From positions 1 through 13,437 of the forward strand of contig JAQGJO010000562.1 in NCBI GenBank assembly GCA_028290595.1: 13,437 nt of DNA. The letters run 5' to 3'. The DNA is from Hyphomicrobiales bacterium (lineage in GTDB: Bacteria > Pseudomonadota > Alphaproteobacteria > Rhizobiales > Beijerinckiaceae). Of the stretch, positions 1-6,652 are shown piece after piece. A program made the position numbers and the translations under genes. The notes beneath the pieces are model-generated. The model saw only the letters and a list, made by a program, of their open reading frames with translations. It had not been told where the DNA came from and ran no database searches. Numbering within the stretch: position 1 is the first letter of the stretch; each line of letters opens with the position of its first letter.

Positions 1-948
1 CCGCAGTGGACGCTGGCGCAAACGCCGGTCATGCCGAAAAGCCGCTACAAGATCATGACCGCCTACATGCCGAAGGTCGGCACGCGCGGCCTCGACATGA
101 TGTACCGGACGTCGACCGTGCAGGTGATTCTAGACTTCACCTCCGAGGCCGACATGGTGAAAAAGCTGCGCGTATCGCTGGCGCTGCAACCGCTGACGAC
201 GGCGCTGTTCGCCAATTCGCCGTTCACCGAAGGTCATCTGAACGGCCGTCTGTCGGAACGCTCGGAAATCTGGCGGGACACCGACAACAACCGCGCCGGC
301 ATGCTGCCGTTCGCCTTCGAGGAAGGTTTCGGCTTCGAGCAATATGTCGACTACGCGCTGCAGGTGCCGATGTATTTCGTCAAGCGCGGCGATGTCTATC
401 ACGACGTGGCGGGTGCCGACTTCCGCGACCTGATGGCGGGCCGCCTGCCGGCCTTGCCCGGCGAGCAGGCCATGGTTTCCGACTGGGCCAACCACCTGTC
501 GACGATCTTTCCGGAAGTCCGGCTCAAACGCTATCTGGAAATGCGCGGCGCCGACATGGGCTCGGCGCAGCACATCGTCGCCATGGCGGGATTTTATGCG
601 GGCCTGCTTTACGACCAGGGCGCGCTCGATGCTGCCTGGGATCTCGTGCGCCTGTGGAGTGCGGACGAACGGCAGAAACTACGCGATGACGCGCCCCGGC
701 TCGGCCTCGATGCGCGGATCAACAACCACACTTTGCGTGATATCGGCCGGGAAGCGCTGAAGCTCGCCCGCGCCGGCCTGACCCGGCGCGCCCGGCGCGA
801 CACCGATGGCCGCGACGAGACGCAGTATATCGACCTGCTCGACGAGCGCGTGGCCACCGGCCGCACCGCGGCGCAGGACCTCATTCACAAGTTCAACGGC
901 GAATGGAAGCAATCTGTCGAGCCCGTATTCAATTACGCGAAACTTTGA
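1..948 (+). CDS. gshA: Glutamate-cysteine ligase, plant-type (3' part, 5' end cut by window)
   Basis: This is the C-terminal 315 residues of an ATP-dependent glutamate-cysteine ligase (GCS2 family, plant/alphaproteobacterial type), which makes gamma-glutamylcysteine in the cytoplasm, the first step of glutathione synthesis. The frame is open from base 1, so the true start lies to the left; the family is usually about 450 residues, so roughly the last two thirds is present. Recognisable family stretches are MMYRTSTVQVILDF (about residues 34-47 of the visible part), then NSPFTEG, then GRLSERSEIWRDTDNNRAG, the substrate-binding segment. The internal ATG at base 31 lies inside conserved sequence and is not the start. 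The gene ends with TGA at 946-948, only six bases before a long heptamer-repeat hairpin that may act at the transcript end. The family assignment is firm; the symbol follows usual alphaproteobacterial practice. Confidence 0.93.
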   Translation, partial: PQWTLAQTPVMPKSRYKIMTAYMPKVGTRGLDMMYRTSTVQVILDFTSEADMVKKLRVSLALQPLTTALFANSPFTEGHLNGRLSERSEIWRDTDNNRAGMLPFAFEEGFGFEQYVDYALQVPMYFVKRGDVYHDVAGADFRDLMAGRLPALPGEQAMVSDWANHLSTIFPEVRLKRYLEMRGADMGSAQHIVAMAGFYAGLLYDQGALDAAWDLVRLWSADERQKLRDDAPRLGLDARINNHTLRDIGREALKLARAGLTRRARRDTDGRDETQYIDLLDERVATGRTAAQDLIHKFNGEWKQSVEPVFNYAKL

Positions 949-953
949 AGGAA

Positions 954-1033
<80 letters not shown>

Positions 1034-1115
1034 GATTACGGACAATTTGAAACAATCGGCAAAGCCGCTGTTCAGCCTGCCGCGCATTTAGCGTGGCAAA
1101 CGTTGATTTCACGAT

Positions 1116-1137
1116 GGCTTAACCAGCCGCGTTAGCC
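1116..1137. promoter_or_regulatory. Inverted repeat upstream of the DUF6101-like gene
   Basis: GGCTTAAC (1116-1123) faces GTTAGCC (1131-1137) across seven bases; the arms pair except for one bulged base. It lies 57 bases before the ATG at 1194. The TTAACCA inside it resembles a CtrA half-site, but one half-site is weak evidence. It could be an operator or chance. I could not fix a convincing -35/-10 pair in 1033-1193. Confidence 0.2.
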
Positions 1138-1193
1138 AATTGCGCGCCGTCACCGCCTAGTCTTGCCCCTAGAAACCACTGGGACAGGCAGAG

Positions 1194-1703
1194 ATGATCG
1201 AAGCTTTCGAAAAACGGCAGCGCGACCAGCGCGCGGATGGCGGGCAACGCGAGGTCACCCTGCGCAAGCAGGGCGTGCTGATCAGCCGCCGCCGCGACGG
1301 CGTGCGCATGAACATCGGCGTGCCGACGCAGGCCTATCAGGGCGTCGCAATCAACGTTGTCGACGATGCGACATCGCGCTATCGCATCGTCCTGCTGCAT
1401 CACGACGCCGATCTCGCCGTCGTGCTCAACGAGACGGCGGACAGATACGACGCGCTCGCACATCTGCAATACTGGGGCCTCTATTTCGATCTGCCGTTGT
1501 TCATCGAACGCAAGGCGGGCGCACTCGAGCGTATCGAACATCGCATCGACGATCTTGTGTGCGGGAACCCTCATGGTCATCGCCGCACGGGACAGATGGT
1601 CGCCAAGCGCCGCGGGCGTTTCCTCACCCGCCGCAAGCCGGGCCAGACGCAGCGGCTGGATCATATGTTCAGCGGCGAAGACGAGATCATCGCCCGCCGT
1701 TGA
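1194..1703 (+). CDS. DUF6101-like protein, function unknown
   Basis: This 169-residue protein has no signal peptide and no membrane segment. I recognise it, from memory, as resembling the DUF6101 family of Hyphomicrobiales; its function is not known. The N-terminal third is charged; the middle (about residues 40-105) alternates hydrophobic and polar residues in a beta-like pattern ending in LQYWGLYFDLPLFIERK (91-107). The C-terminal region (129-153) is strongly basic, with Arg/Lys clusters such as KRRGRFLTRRK, which could contact nucleic acid or acidic surfaces (inference). The ATG at 1194 is preceded by AGG at 1186-1188, an acceptable ribosome site. The gene stands alone on its strand and converges on ubiA with only nine bases between the stops. 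The family name is moderately certain; no biochemical role can be read from the sequence. Confidence 0.75.
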   Translation: MIEAFEKRQRDQRADGGQREVTLRKQGVLISRRRDGVRMNIGVPTQAYQGVAINVVDDATSRYRIVLLHHDADLAVVLNETADRYDALAHLQYWGLYFDLPLFIERKAGALERIEHRIDDLVCGNPHGHRRTGQMVAKRRGRFLTRRKPGQTQRLDHMFSGEDEIIARR

Positions 1704-1712
1704 GGCATTGCA

Positions 1713-2669
1713 TCAGGTGATGGCAGCGAGCAGCATGCCGTCGGCGGCCAGCCCCGCGAACAGGAGAAGGCCGGCATCGCGATTGGAGCGAAACAACATC
1801 AGCGCGCGATCCGTGTCGGCGCGCTCGATGCGGCGGATCTGCCAGACGAGATGCAGCGCGAAGGCGAACAGGCCGAGCCATGCCAGCGGTCCGCCGTTCA
1901 CACCGGCGATCGCCACGACGGCGCACAGGATTGCCAGCAGATAGCAAAGCGCCACGCCCATGCGGACATTCTGCGCAAACAGGCGCGCCGTCGAACGGAT
2001 GCCGACGATGGCGTCGTCGCGCGCGTCCTGCAAGGCGTAGATCGTGTCGTAGCCGATGGTCCAGAAGATCGCGCAGGCATAGATCATCACGGCAGGCATA
2101 GCGAGCGATCCGAACGCCGCTGCCCAGCCCATCAGCCCGCCCCAGGCGAAAGCAAGCCCGAGCACGGCCTGCGGCCATGAGGTGACGCGCTTCATGAACG
2201 GATAGATCGCAACGATGGCAAGCGAGGCCAGTCCCGTTGCAATGGCGAAACGATTGAACGACAGCAGCACCAGCGCGCCGACAATGCATTGAGCGACGAG
2301 GAAGACTGCTGCGGCGCGTGGCGTCACCCGGCCCGAAGGCAGCGGGCGGCCGCGCGTGCGCTCAACGCCGGCATCGATCTTGCGGTCGACAAGGTCGTTC
2401 CATGTCGAGCCGGCGCCGCGCATGGCGACAGCGCCGATCAGGAACAGGACGACGTGCAGCCAGTCTGGACCGCTGCCGCGCGCGATGCCTGCCAGCGCCG
2501 CCGACCACCAGCACGGCAGCAGCAGCAGCCACCAGCCGATCGGCCGGTCGATGCGCGCAAGCTGGACGAACGGCACGACGGCGGCCGGCGCCAGACGCAA
2601 AAAAATATTGCCGGCGGCAGAATCGGGAAGCGCGCGCTGATCCTGGATTTTGTCCGGCGCAGCGCTCAC
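1713..2669 (-). CDS. ubiA: 4-hydroxybenzoate polyprenyltransferase
   Basis: This 318-residue integral membrane enzyme of the UbiA family joins a polyprenyl chain to 4-hydroxybenzoate, the first membrane step of ubiquinone synthesis in the inner membrane. Both Asp-rich Mg2+/diphosphate-binding motifs are present: NDLVDRKID at 91-99 and the second at 208-219 (DTIYALQDARDD). LARIDRPIGWWLLLLPCWW (38-56) and RTRGRPLPSG (104-113) are also typical. About eight hydrophobic helices can be drawn, and the length fits the family. The start is GTG at 2669-2667, which shares GTGA with the TGA stop of the upstream secreted-protein gene. This indicates translational coupling, although a slightly later start cannot be excluded. 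Nothing looks broken. Identification is firm; the chain length of the prenyl donor cannot be read from sequence. Confidence 0.95.
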   Translation of the reverse strand: MSAAPDKIQDQRALPDSAAGNIFLRLAPAAVVPFVQLARIDRPIGWWLLLLPCWWSAALAGIARGSGPDWLHVVLFLIGAVAMRGAGSTWNDLVDRKIDAGVERTRGRPLPSGRVTPRAAAVFLVAQCIVGALVLLSFNRFAIATGLASLAIVAIYPFMKRVTSWPQAVLGLAFAWGGLMGWAAAFGSLAMPAVMIYACAIFWTIGYDTIYALQDARDDAIVGIRSTARLFAQNVRMGVALCYLLAILCAVVAIAGVNGGPLAWLGLFAFALHLVWQIRRIERADTDRALMLFRSNRDAGLLLFAGLAADGMLLAAIT

Positions 2670-3127
2670 AGCGGGCCGGCTGGCAACCGCTGTACGGGCG
2701 CAGCACCCGCGCCGCCGCCCTCCTGCTGCTGACGGGCCTGCATCTGCTTCATCTTGCTGACTTGCGCGGCGGCCTTGCAGGCTTGTCCGGCCAAGTTGGC
2801 GGACTTGCCCTTGCCTTCCTTCACCGAGTCAAGAACATCGTCGGGAATGTTGCACCAATCCTTGTTCTTGGTCATGTATTTGAACATCTCTTCTTCGACA
2901 CCCGACAGGGTCCGCAGCTTCGGGCAGGCGGCGATCGGATCGAGCTTGCCGCCGCCCTTTTTGTTCAGCGCATTGAGGCCGGCGATCTGAGCCTGGCGGC
3001 GTTCCTGAAACTTGCCGATGTCGTCGTTGCAGGATTGCGCCAGCGCCGGCAAGGCGAAACAGGCGAACGCTGCGGCAAGCAGGACCGCCAAAAGCCGGCG
3101 GGGGCGTTTCGTCGTGACTATGGCCAT
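2666..3127 (-). CDS. Small exported four-cysteine protein, function unknown
   Basis: This 153-residue protein begins with a clear Sec signal peptide: basic residues KRPRR at 7-11, a hydrophobic core to about 26, and cleavage likely after PALA at 27-30. The mature part holds four cysteines (33, 68, 92, 117), enough for two disulfides in the periplasm (inference). Recognisable elements are LDPIAACPKL (62-71) and NKDWCNIPDD (88-97); I recall similar proteins as conserved hypotheticals in Hyphomicrobiales but know no function. The C-terminal tail (about 125-153) is rich in Gln, Gly, Ala and Pro and looks disordered. The ATG at 3127 is preceded on its strand by a weak AGG/CGGA ribosome site. The stop overlaps the ubiA start in GTGA, so the two genes are co-transcribed and probably coupled. 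A direct role in ubiquinone synthesis is not implied. Confidence 0.8.
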   Translation of the reverse strand: MAIVTTKRPRRLLAVLLAAAFACFALPALAQSCNDDIGKFQERRQAQIAGLNALNKKGGGKLDPIAACPKLRTLSGVEEEMFKYMTKNKDWCNIPDDVLDSVKEGKGKSANLAGQACKAAAQVSKMKQMQARQQQEGGGAGAAPVQRLPAGPL

Positions 3128-3177
3128 TATCCGTTACCTGTGCTGCAAACCGATCAGAATGCGGAGCCGTCCGCCTA

Positions 3178-3200
3178 TTAACGTTAAGCCTTCGGGGCTT
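3178..3200. promoter_or_regulatory. Palindrome plus small hairpin in divergent gap
   Basis: The 274-base gap 3128-3401 separates the leftward secreted-protein/ubiA pair from rightward rsmE and must hold both promoters. It contains the perfect 10-base palindrome TTAACGTTAA (3178-3187). Overlapping its end is a five-pair hairpin, AAGCC (3186-3190) with GGCTT (3196-3200) around the loop TTCGG. These lie about 50-75 bases upstream of the leftward ATG, where an operator could sit. No clear -35/-10 pair was found for rsmE. Confidence 0.25.
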
Positions 3201-3401
3201 GGGGACGGTTCCGCCGGGCAAACCTTTTACCAATCAGGCATGCCGCTCGGCAAGGGAGCATCCAAAAAGCAGCATTGCCGGGGATTGCGACGCTTTCGTG
3301 GTCGGCGCCCACCCGTCAAGGTCGCCCCCGTTTGATGCTTGCGCCTGCCGGGCAGGTGTCGGAAAACCCGGCAACGCCAGCTCCACGACCGGACCCATAC
3401 C

Positions 3402-4175
3402 ATGCCGCGCTATGATTTTGCCGCCCAACGGTTGTTTGTCGACGCTTCGCTGGCGGCTGGCGCGCCGATAGAAATCGACCGCGAACAGGCGAATTACCTG
3501 CTGAATGTGCTGCGGCTGGCAGAAAACGACGGCATTCTCGTGTTCAATGGCGCCGATGGCGAATGGCTGGCGCGCATCGCCACTTCTGGCAGCAGGTCTG
3601 CGGCCCGCAAATCGGCGCGCCTTGTCGTCGAACGGAACGTGCGTCCGCAGGACCGGCCGGGCGACGTGCACTATCTTTTCGCGCCGCTCAAACATGCGCG
3701 GCTCGACTACATGATCCAAAAGGCTGTTGAAATGGGCGCTGCGCGTCTACAGCCGGTGCTGACGCGCCGGACCCAGGCACAACGCGTCAATCTCGATCGC
3801 ATGCGCGCCAACGCCGTTGAGGCCGCGGAACAATGCGGCGTCATGAACATTCCGCTGATTGACGACACAATAGCGCTGGACCGGCTGCTGCGCGACTGGC
3901 CGGCCAATCGCCGGCTGGTCTTCTGCGATGAAGATGCGGCAGTGGCAGAGCCGTATGCGGCCTTGACGCAAGCTTTCGCCGGCCAGTCACAACCTGCAGT
4001 CGCCATCATCGTCGGCCCGGAAGGCGGGTTCGATGACGCCGAGCGCAAGGCCCTGGCCGAAGTCCCAGGTTCGGTGTCGATTTCGCTGGGTCCACGCGTG
4101 CTGCGCGCCGACACTGCGGCCGTCGCTGCGCTGGCAATCGTGCAGGCTGCAATCGGCGACTGGCGCACGCAATGA
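3402..4175 (+). CDS. rsmE: 16S rRNA (uracil1498-N3)-methyltransferase
   Basis: This 257-residue RsmE-family SPOUT methyltransferase methylates N3 of U1498 in 16S rRNA using S-adenosylmethionine, acting on the small ribosomal subunit. The N-terminal PUA-like part (about 1-75) contains the usual MPRYDF beginning and NYLLNVLRLAEND. The C-terminal trefoil-knot domain has KHARLDYMIQKAVEMG (97-112), EAAEQCG (140-146), the SAM-loop motif IIVGPEGGF (202-210) and SLGPRVLRADTA (228-239). The frame stays open upstream to an ATG at 3339, but that would add 21 basic, non-conserved residues before MPRYDF, so I chose 3402; no strong Shine-Dalgarno is seen there. Length is close to the bacterial norm of about 240-250. 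It is divergent from the secreted-protein/ubiA pair. Identification is firm. Confidence 0.95.
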   Translation: MPRYDFAAQRLFVDASLAAGAPIEIDREQANYLLNVLRLAENDGILVFNGADGEWLARIATSGSRSAARKSARLVVERNVRPQDRPGDVHYLFAPLKHARLDYMIQKAVEMGAARLQPVLTRRTQAQRVNLDRMRANAVEAAEQCGVMNIPLIDDTIALDRLLRDWPANRRLVFCDEDAAVAEPYAALTQAFAGQSQPAVAIIVGPEGGFDDAERKALAEVPGSVSISLGPRVLRADTAAVAALAIVQAAIGDWRTQ

Positions 4176-4251
4176 GACGCATAGCGCAAGACTGACGAGA
4201 GCTGTGGACAGTTATTTGTGTTTGGCATTTGTGTTCGCGGATTTAAGATGT

Positions 4252-4273
4252 GTGGCGACCACGATGTCGCCAC
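4252..4273. promoter_or_regulatory. Perfect 8-bp hairpin in gap before mini-porin gene
   Basis: GTGGCGAC (4252-4259) and GTCGCCAC (4266-4273) form a perfect stem with a six-base loop. It lies 77 bases downstream of the rsmE stop and 120 bases upstream of the next start. No T-run follows on the + strand, so it is a weak terminator candidate for rsmE; an operator role is equally possible. Confidence 0.35.
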
Positions 4274-4277
4274 GATC

Positions 4278-4322
4278 TTGATATCAATCGGAGTACGAAG
4301 GTTGGTATCGAGTCTGATATCA
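4278..4322. promoter_or_regulatory. Pair of TGATATCA palindromes, possible operator
   Basis: TTGATATCAA (4278-4287) is a perfect 10-base palindrome, and its core TGATATCA recurs at 4315-4322. The cores start 36 bases apart, and both lie in the leader of the gene starting at 4393. This stretch is noticeably AT-richer than the surrounding coding DNA. Paired identical palindromes upstream of a gene suggest a dimeric regulator, but no regulator gene is in the window and a chance match of 8 bases is possible. Confidence 0.3.
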
Positions 4323-4392
4323 TGAGGTTCGCATCCCAAAATTTGGACCCACAAATTTCTGGCCGGAGCGGCAATCAGAAGAAGGCGGGCAT

Positions 4393-4824
4393 GTGTTGAC
4401 CAAAATGGCGTTGACCAAACGGTTCGAGGAAAACAACATCCCGCGTGCATGGCGGTTGATGGCTGCCACTGGAACCATGTGTCTGTTGTTCGTTCCGGAC
4501 GTATGGGCAGCGGAGACCGGCGCGCAACGCGCCGGACAAAACAATCCGTGTGCGATCTTCGGATCCGGCTATGTGGCCGAGAAGAGCGGCGGCTGCGCCC
4601 GCATCGGCGGACGCGTGCGCGTCGAGCGCAATATCTACGTTCGCCAGCGCACTGAAATTGTGCCGCCCCCCCTTGCTCAGCCGCCAATGGGGTTGCCTGG
4701 GGGATTGCCCGGGATGAGCGGCTTCACCAGCTTTGGCGCCGAGAACGGCGATGGCCCCAGCCGCGCGCATCTGCGCCTGCCCGGCGAAACCATGGGCAAT
4801 GCGTTCGCGCCCCGCGCACGCTGA
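4393..4824 (+). CDS. Small exported protein with porin N-terminal signature
   Basis: This 143-residue protein has an unusually long N-region, then a hydrophobic signal segment with likely cleavage after VWAA (37-40). The mature start contains NPCAIFGSGYV (51-61) and CARIGGRVRVERN (68-80). This Cys-x14-Cys spacing with a following Arg-x-Gly-Gly pattern resembles the first strand of alphaproteobacterial (Omp2b/RopA-type) porins, where it precedes some 350 residues of barrel. Here the barrel is absent: after residue 90 comes a Pro/Gly-rich stretch (90-110) and a short polar tail. The start is GTG at 4393, with AAGG seven bases upstream (4382-4385); an ATG at 4405 is an alternative. I read it as an exported envelope protein of unknown function. 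It could be a stand-alone family or a decayed porin, but no porin remnant in another frame was recognised downstream. Confidence 0.7.
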   Translation: MLTKMALTKRFEENNIPRAWRLMAATGTMCLLFVPDVWAAETGAQRAGQNNPCAIFGSGYVAEKSGGCARIGGRVRVERNIYVRQRTEIVPPPLAQPPMGLPGGLPGMSGFTSFGAENGDGPSRAHLRLPGETMGNAFAPRAR

Positions 4825-4837
4825 TTACCTGACAAAC

Positions 4838-4877
4838 AGCCCTCATCCGACCCTCGCGATGCGAGGGCGCCTTCCGC
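4838..4877. terminator. REP-like hairpin between convergent genes
   Basis: CCCTCGC (4851-4857) and GCGAGGG (4861-4867) form a perfect seven-pair stem with loop GAT, embedded in the 56-base gap between two converging stops (4824 and 4881). The flanks, AGCCCTCATCCGA on the left and GCGCCTTCC on the right, resemble a REP-like intergenic element common in Hyphomicrobiales (recollection). The GC-rich stem could stop transcription from both sides, though no T-tract is present, so bidirectional termination is an inference from position. Confidence 0.55.
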
Positions 4878-4880
4878 TGT

Positions 4881-6428
4881 CTAATTCGCTGCCACAACGG
4901 GCACGGGATCGAGCGGCGGGACGAGAGGACCGGGGCGGTTCCACCAGCCGCCGCCCAGGGCCTGGAACAGAGCCACCGTATCGGCAATGCGCTGCGCCTC
5001 GGCCTGCACCCGGGCCAGCGCCGTCTGCAGATAGGCCTGCTGGGCGTTGAGCAGAAGCGGCAGGCTGATCTGGCCCGCATCGACCTGCTTGCGTAGCAAA
5101 TCGAGATTGCGGCTCGCTGCGCCTTCGGCAGCGATAGCGGCATCAAGCGCACGCGCGTCGCTTTGCAACGCGCGCAAAGTGTCGGCGACGTTCTGGAACG
5201 CCATCAGCACGGTGGAGCGATATTGCGAGGCCGTTTGCGTGGTGAACTCCTCGGCGCTCTGCTGGCGCGCCGCCAGGGTGCCGGCATCGAACACGGTCTG
5301 CGCCGCATTGCCGGCGATGGTCCAGAATCCCGTCTCCGGCGACAGCAGACGGCCCAGCGAAGCGGCGCTCGAACCGGCACTGGCCGACAGGGTGATCTGC
5401 GGCAGGCGATTGGCGATGGCGGTGCCGATGAGGGCGTTCGCCGCATGCAGATTTTCTTCGGCGATACGGATATCGGGACGGTTGCGCACCAGATCGGCCG
5501 GCAGGCTGAGCGGGATCTTGTGCGGCAGCCGGAATGACCGCAGGCTGAAACTTCCCTTCACGCCCTCGCCGGGAAATCGGCCGGTCAGTACCGCCAGCAG
5601 ATTGCGCTGCTGGCCGAGCTGGCGCTCGAGCGTCGGCAGCAGCAATCGAGCCTGCGCCACCGCGGTTTCCTGGGCCACGACATCGGGCAGCGCAATCTGG
5701 CCGGCAGAATTCTGCTTGCGCAGGATGCCGAGCAATTGCTCCTGCGCGCTGATGATGCGCGTCGTTGCTGCGATCTGGCCGCGCAAGGACGCCTCCTGCA
5801 CGGCAGCCAAAGCGATATTGGCGGTCAGGCTGAGATAAGCAGCTTCGCGCTGGAAGGCGGACGCGCGCGCCTGCGCCTCGGCCGATTCGATTTGCCGCCG
5901 CGTGCCGCCCCAGATGTCGGGCGAGAAGGCGACATTCACCTGACCGGTATGAAGACTGTACAGATAATCGCCCGACGGCGTCGGCGCGCTCAAGGTCTGC
6001 GAGACTCGCTGGCTGCTGGAATTGAAGCCGAGACCGACGGTGGGAAACAACGCGCCACGCTGGACGACGACATTCGCCTGCGCGACGCGCAAGGCTGCTT
6101 CGGCGGTCTGCAGATCGGCGTTTTGGGCAATGCCCGCTTCGATCAGGCGATTGAGTTCGGCTGAGCCGAAATGCCGCCACCATTGCGCCGAGACATCGGC
6201 GCCGAAGACGAGACCAGCTGCGAGACCTGCCGCCGGACCGCCGCGTCCTTCGCGCGCCGGACGTTCGTCGGGAAGATATTTTTCGACTGAAGGCGCCGGT
6301 GGCGTGAGAAAGTCGGGACCCACCGTGCAGCCAGAGACGAGCAGCGTGCAAACGAGTGCGGAACGTCGCAAGACGACGCGAAGTCTCAGTGCGTGGACAA
6401 GGCTATCGCGGTACTCGGCACAACGCAT
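4881..6428 (-). CDS. NodT-type outer-membrane efflux lipoprotein (RND duct)
   Basis: This is a 515-residue outer-membrane factor of the TolC/OprM/NodT family, a trimeric duct that carries efflux substrates through periplasm and outer membrane for RND or MFS pumps. The lipobox VSGC ends at Cys34. Other family marks are the repeated helical segments rich in Ala and Gln, FSPDIWGGTRRQIESAEAQ, LVRNRPDIRIAEENLHAANA followed by IGTAIANRLPQITLSASAG, and the terminal LFQALGGGWW. Two outer_membrane_efflux repeats fit the length. I chose ATG at 6428; an in-frame TTG at 6371 would give a compact lipoprotein signal with Cys at 15 and cannot be excluded. The frame is open further upstream to 6926, but that part overlaps the neighbouring porin gene. 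No pump or adaptor gene is nearby, which is unusual for this family. Confidence 0.92.
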   Translation of the reverse strand: MRCAEYRDSLVHALRLRVVLRRSALVCTLLVSGCTVGPDFLTPPAPSVEKYLPDERPAREGRGGPAAGLAAGLVFGADVSAQWWRHFGSAELNRLIEAGIAQNADLQTAEAALRVAQANVVVQRGALFPTVGLGFNSSSQRVSQTLSAPTPSGDYLYSLHTGQVNVAFSPDIWGGTRRQIESAEAQARASAFQREAAYLSLTANIALAAVQEASLRGQIAATTRIISAQEQLLGILRKQNSAGQIALPDVVAQETAVAQARLLLPTLERQLGQQRNLLAVLTGRFPGEGVKGSFSLRSFRLPHKIPLSLPADLVRNRPDIRIAEENLHAANALIGTAIANRLPQITLSASAGSSAASLGRLLSPETGFWTIAGNAAQTVFDAGTLAARQQSAEEFTTQTASQYRSTVLMAFQNVADTLRALQSDARALDAAIAAEGAASRNLDLLRKQVDAGQISLPLLLNAQQAYLQTALARVQAEAQRIADTVALFQALGGGWWNRPGPLVPPLDPVPVVAAN

Positions 6429-6466
6429 GGGAATGAACAACGCCTCTTGCACCCAGTACAAATCAA

Positions 6467-6507
6467 AGCCCCGGGGTGAACTTGCCCAGCCCCGGAACCA
6501 AGTCAAG
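6467..6507 (-). promoter_or_regulatory. Possible promoter with two AGCCCCGG repeats
   Basis: On the minus strand CTTGAC (6507-6502) matches the alphaproteobacterial -35 exactly; at 17 bases the -10 would be CAAGTT (6484-6479), a poor match. AGCCCCGG occurs at 6467-6474 and 6488-6495, exactly 21 bases apart and so on the same DNA face, around the putative -10. This gap (6429-6649) would let the efflux gene be transcribed apart from the porin upstream. Confidence 0.25.
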
Positions 6508-6631
6508 ACGCAATAGCGTTTCCGAAAATGCGCTTTCCGCCGCATTGGTAGATGCACGCGCGCAAACATGCGGAAACCTGCGTTGGCATCAGCTTTCGCT
6601 GTGGCCGAAGGGACACAAGACAGGGAAATCG

Positions 6632-6652
6632 TGATCGCTCGCGCAGCGATCA
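6632..6652 (-). terminator. Hairpin overlapping the stop of the tandem porin gene
   Basis: TGATCGCT (6632-6639) and AGCGATCA (6645-6652) form a perfect eight-pair stem with a five-base loop. The TGA stop of the tandem porin gene (6652-6650 on the minus strand) is the first three bases of the stem in the mRNA. After the stem the transcript reads CGATTT, only a weak U-run, so efficient intrinsic termination is uncertain; it may instead protect the 3' end or attenuate read-through into the efflux gene. Confidence 0.4.

Noticed and set aside
3339..3401. Longer N-terminus of RsmE starting at ATG 3339.
   Set aside because: The added residues are basic and unlike the family, whose members begin at the MPRYDF-like segment.
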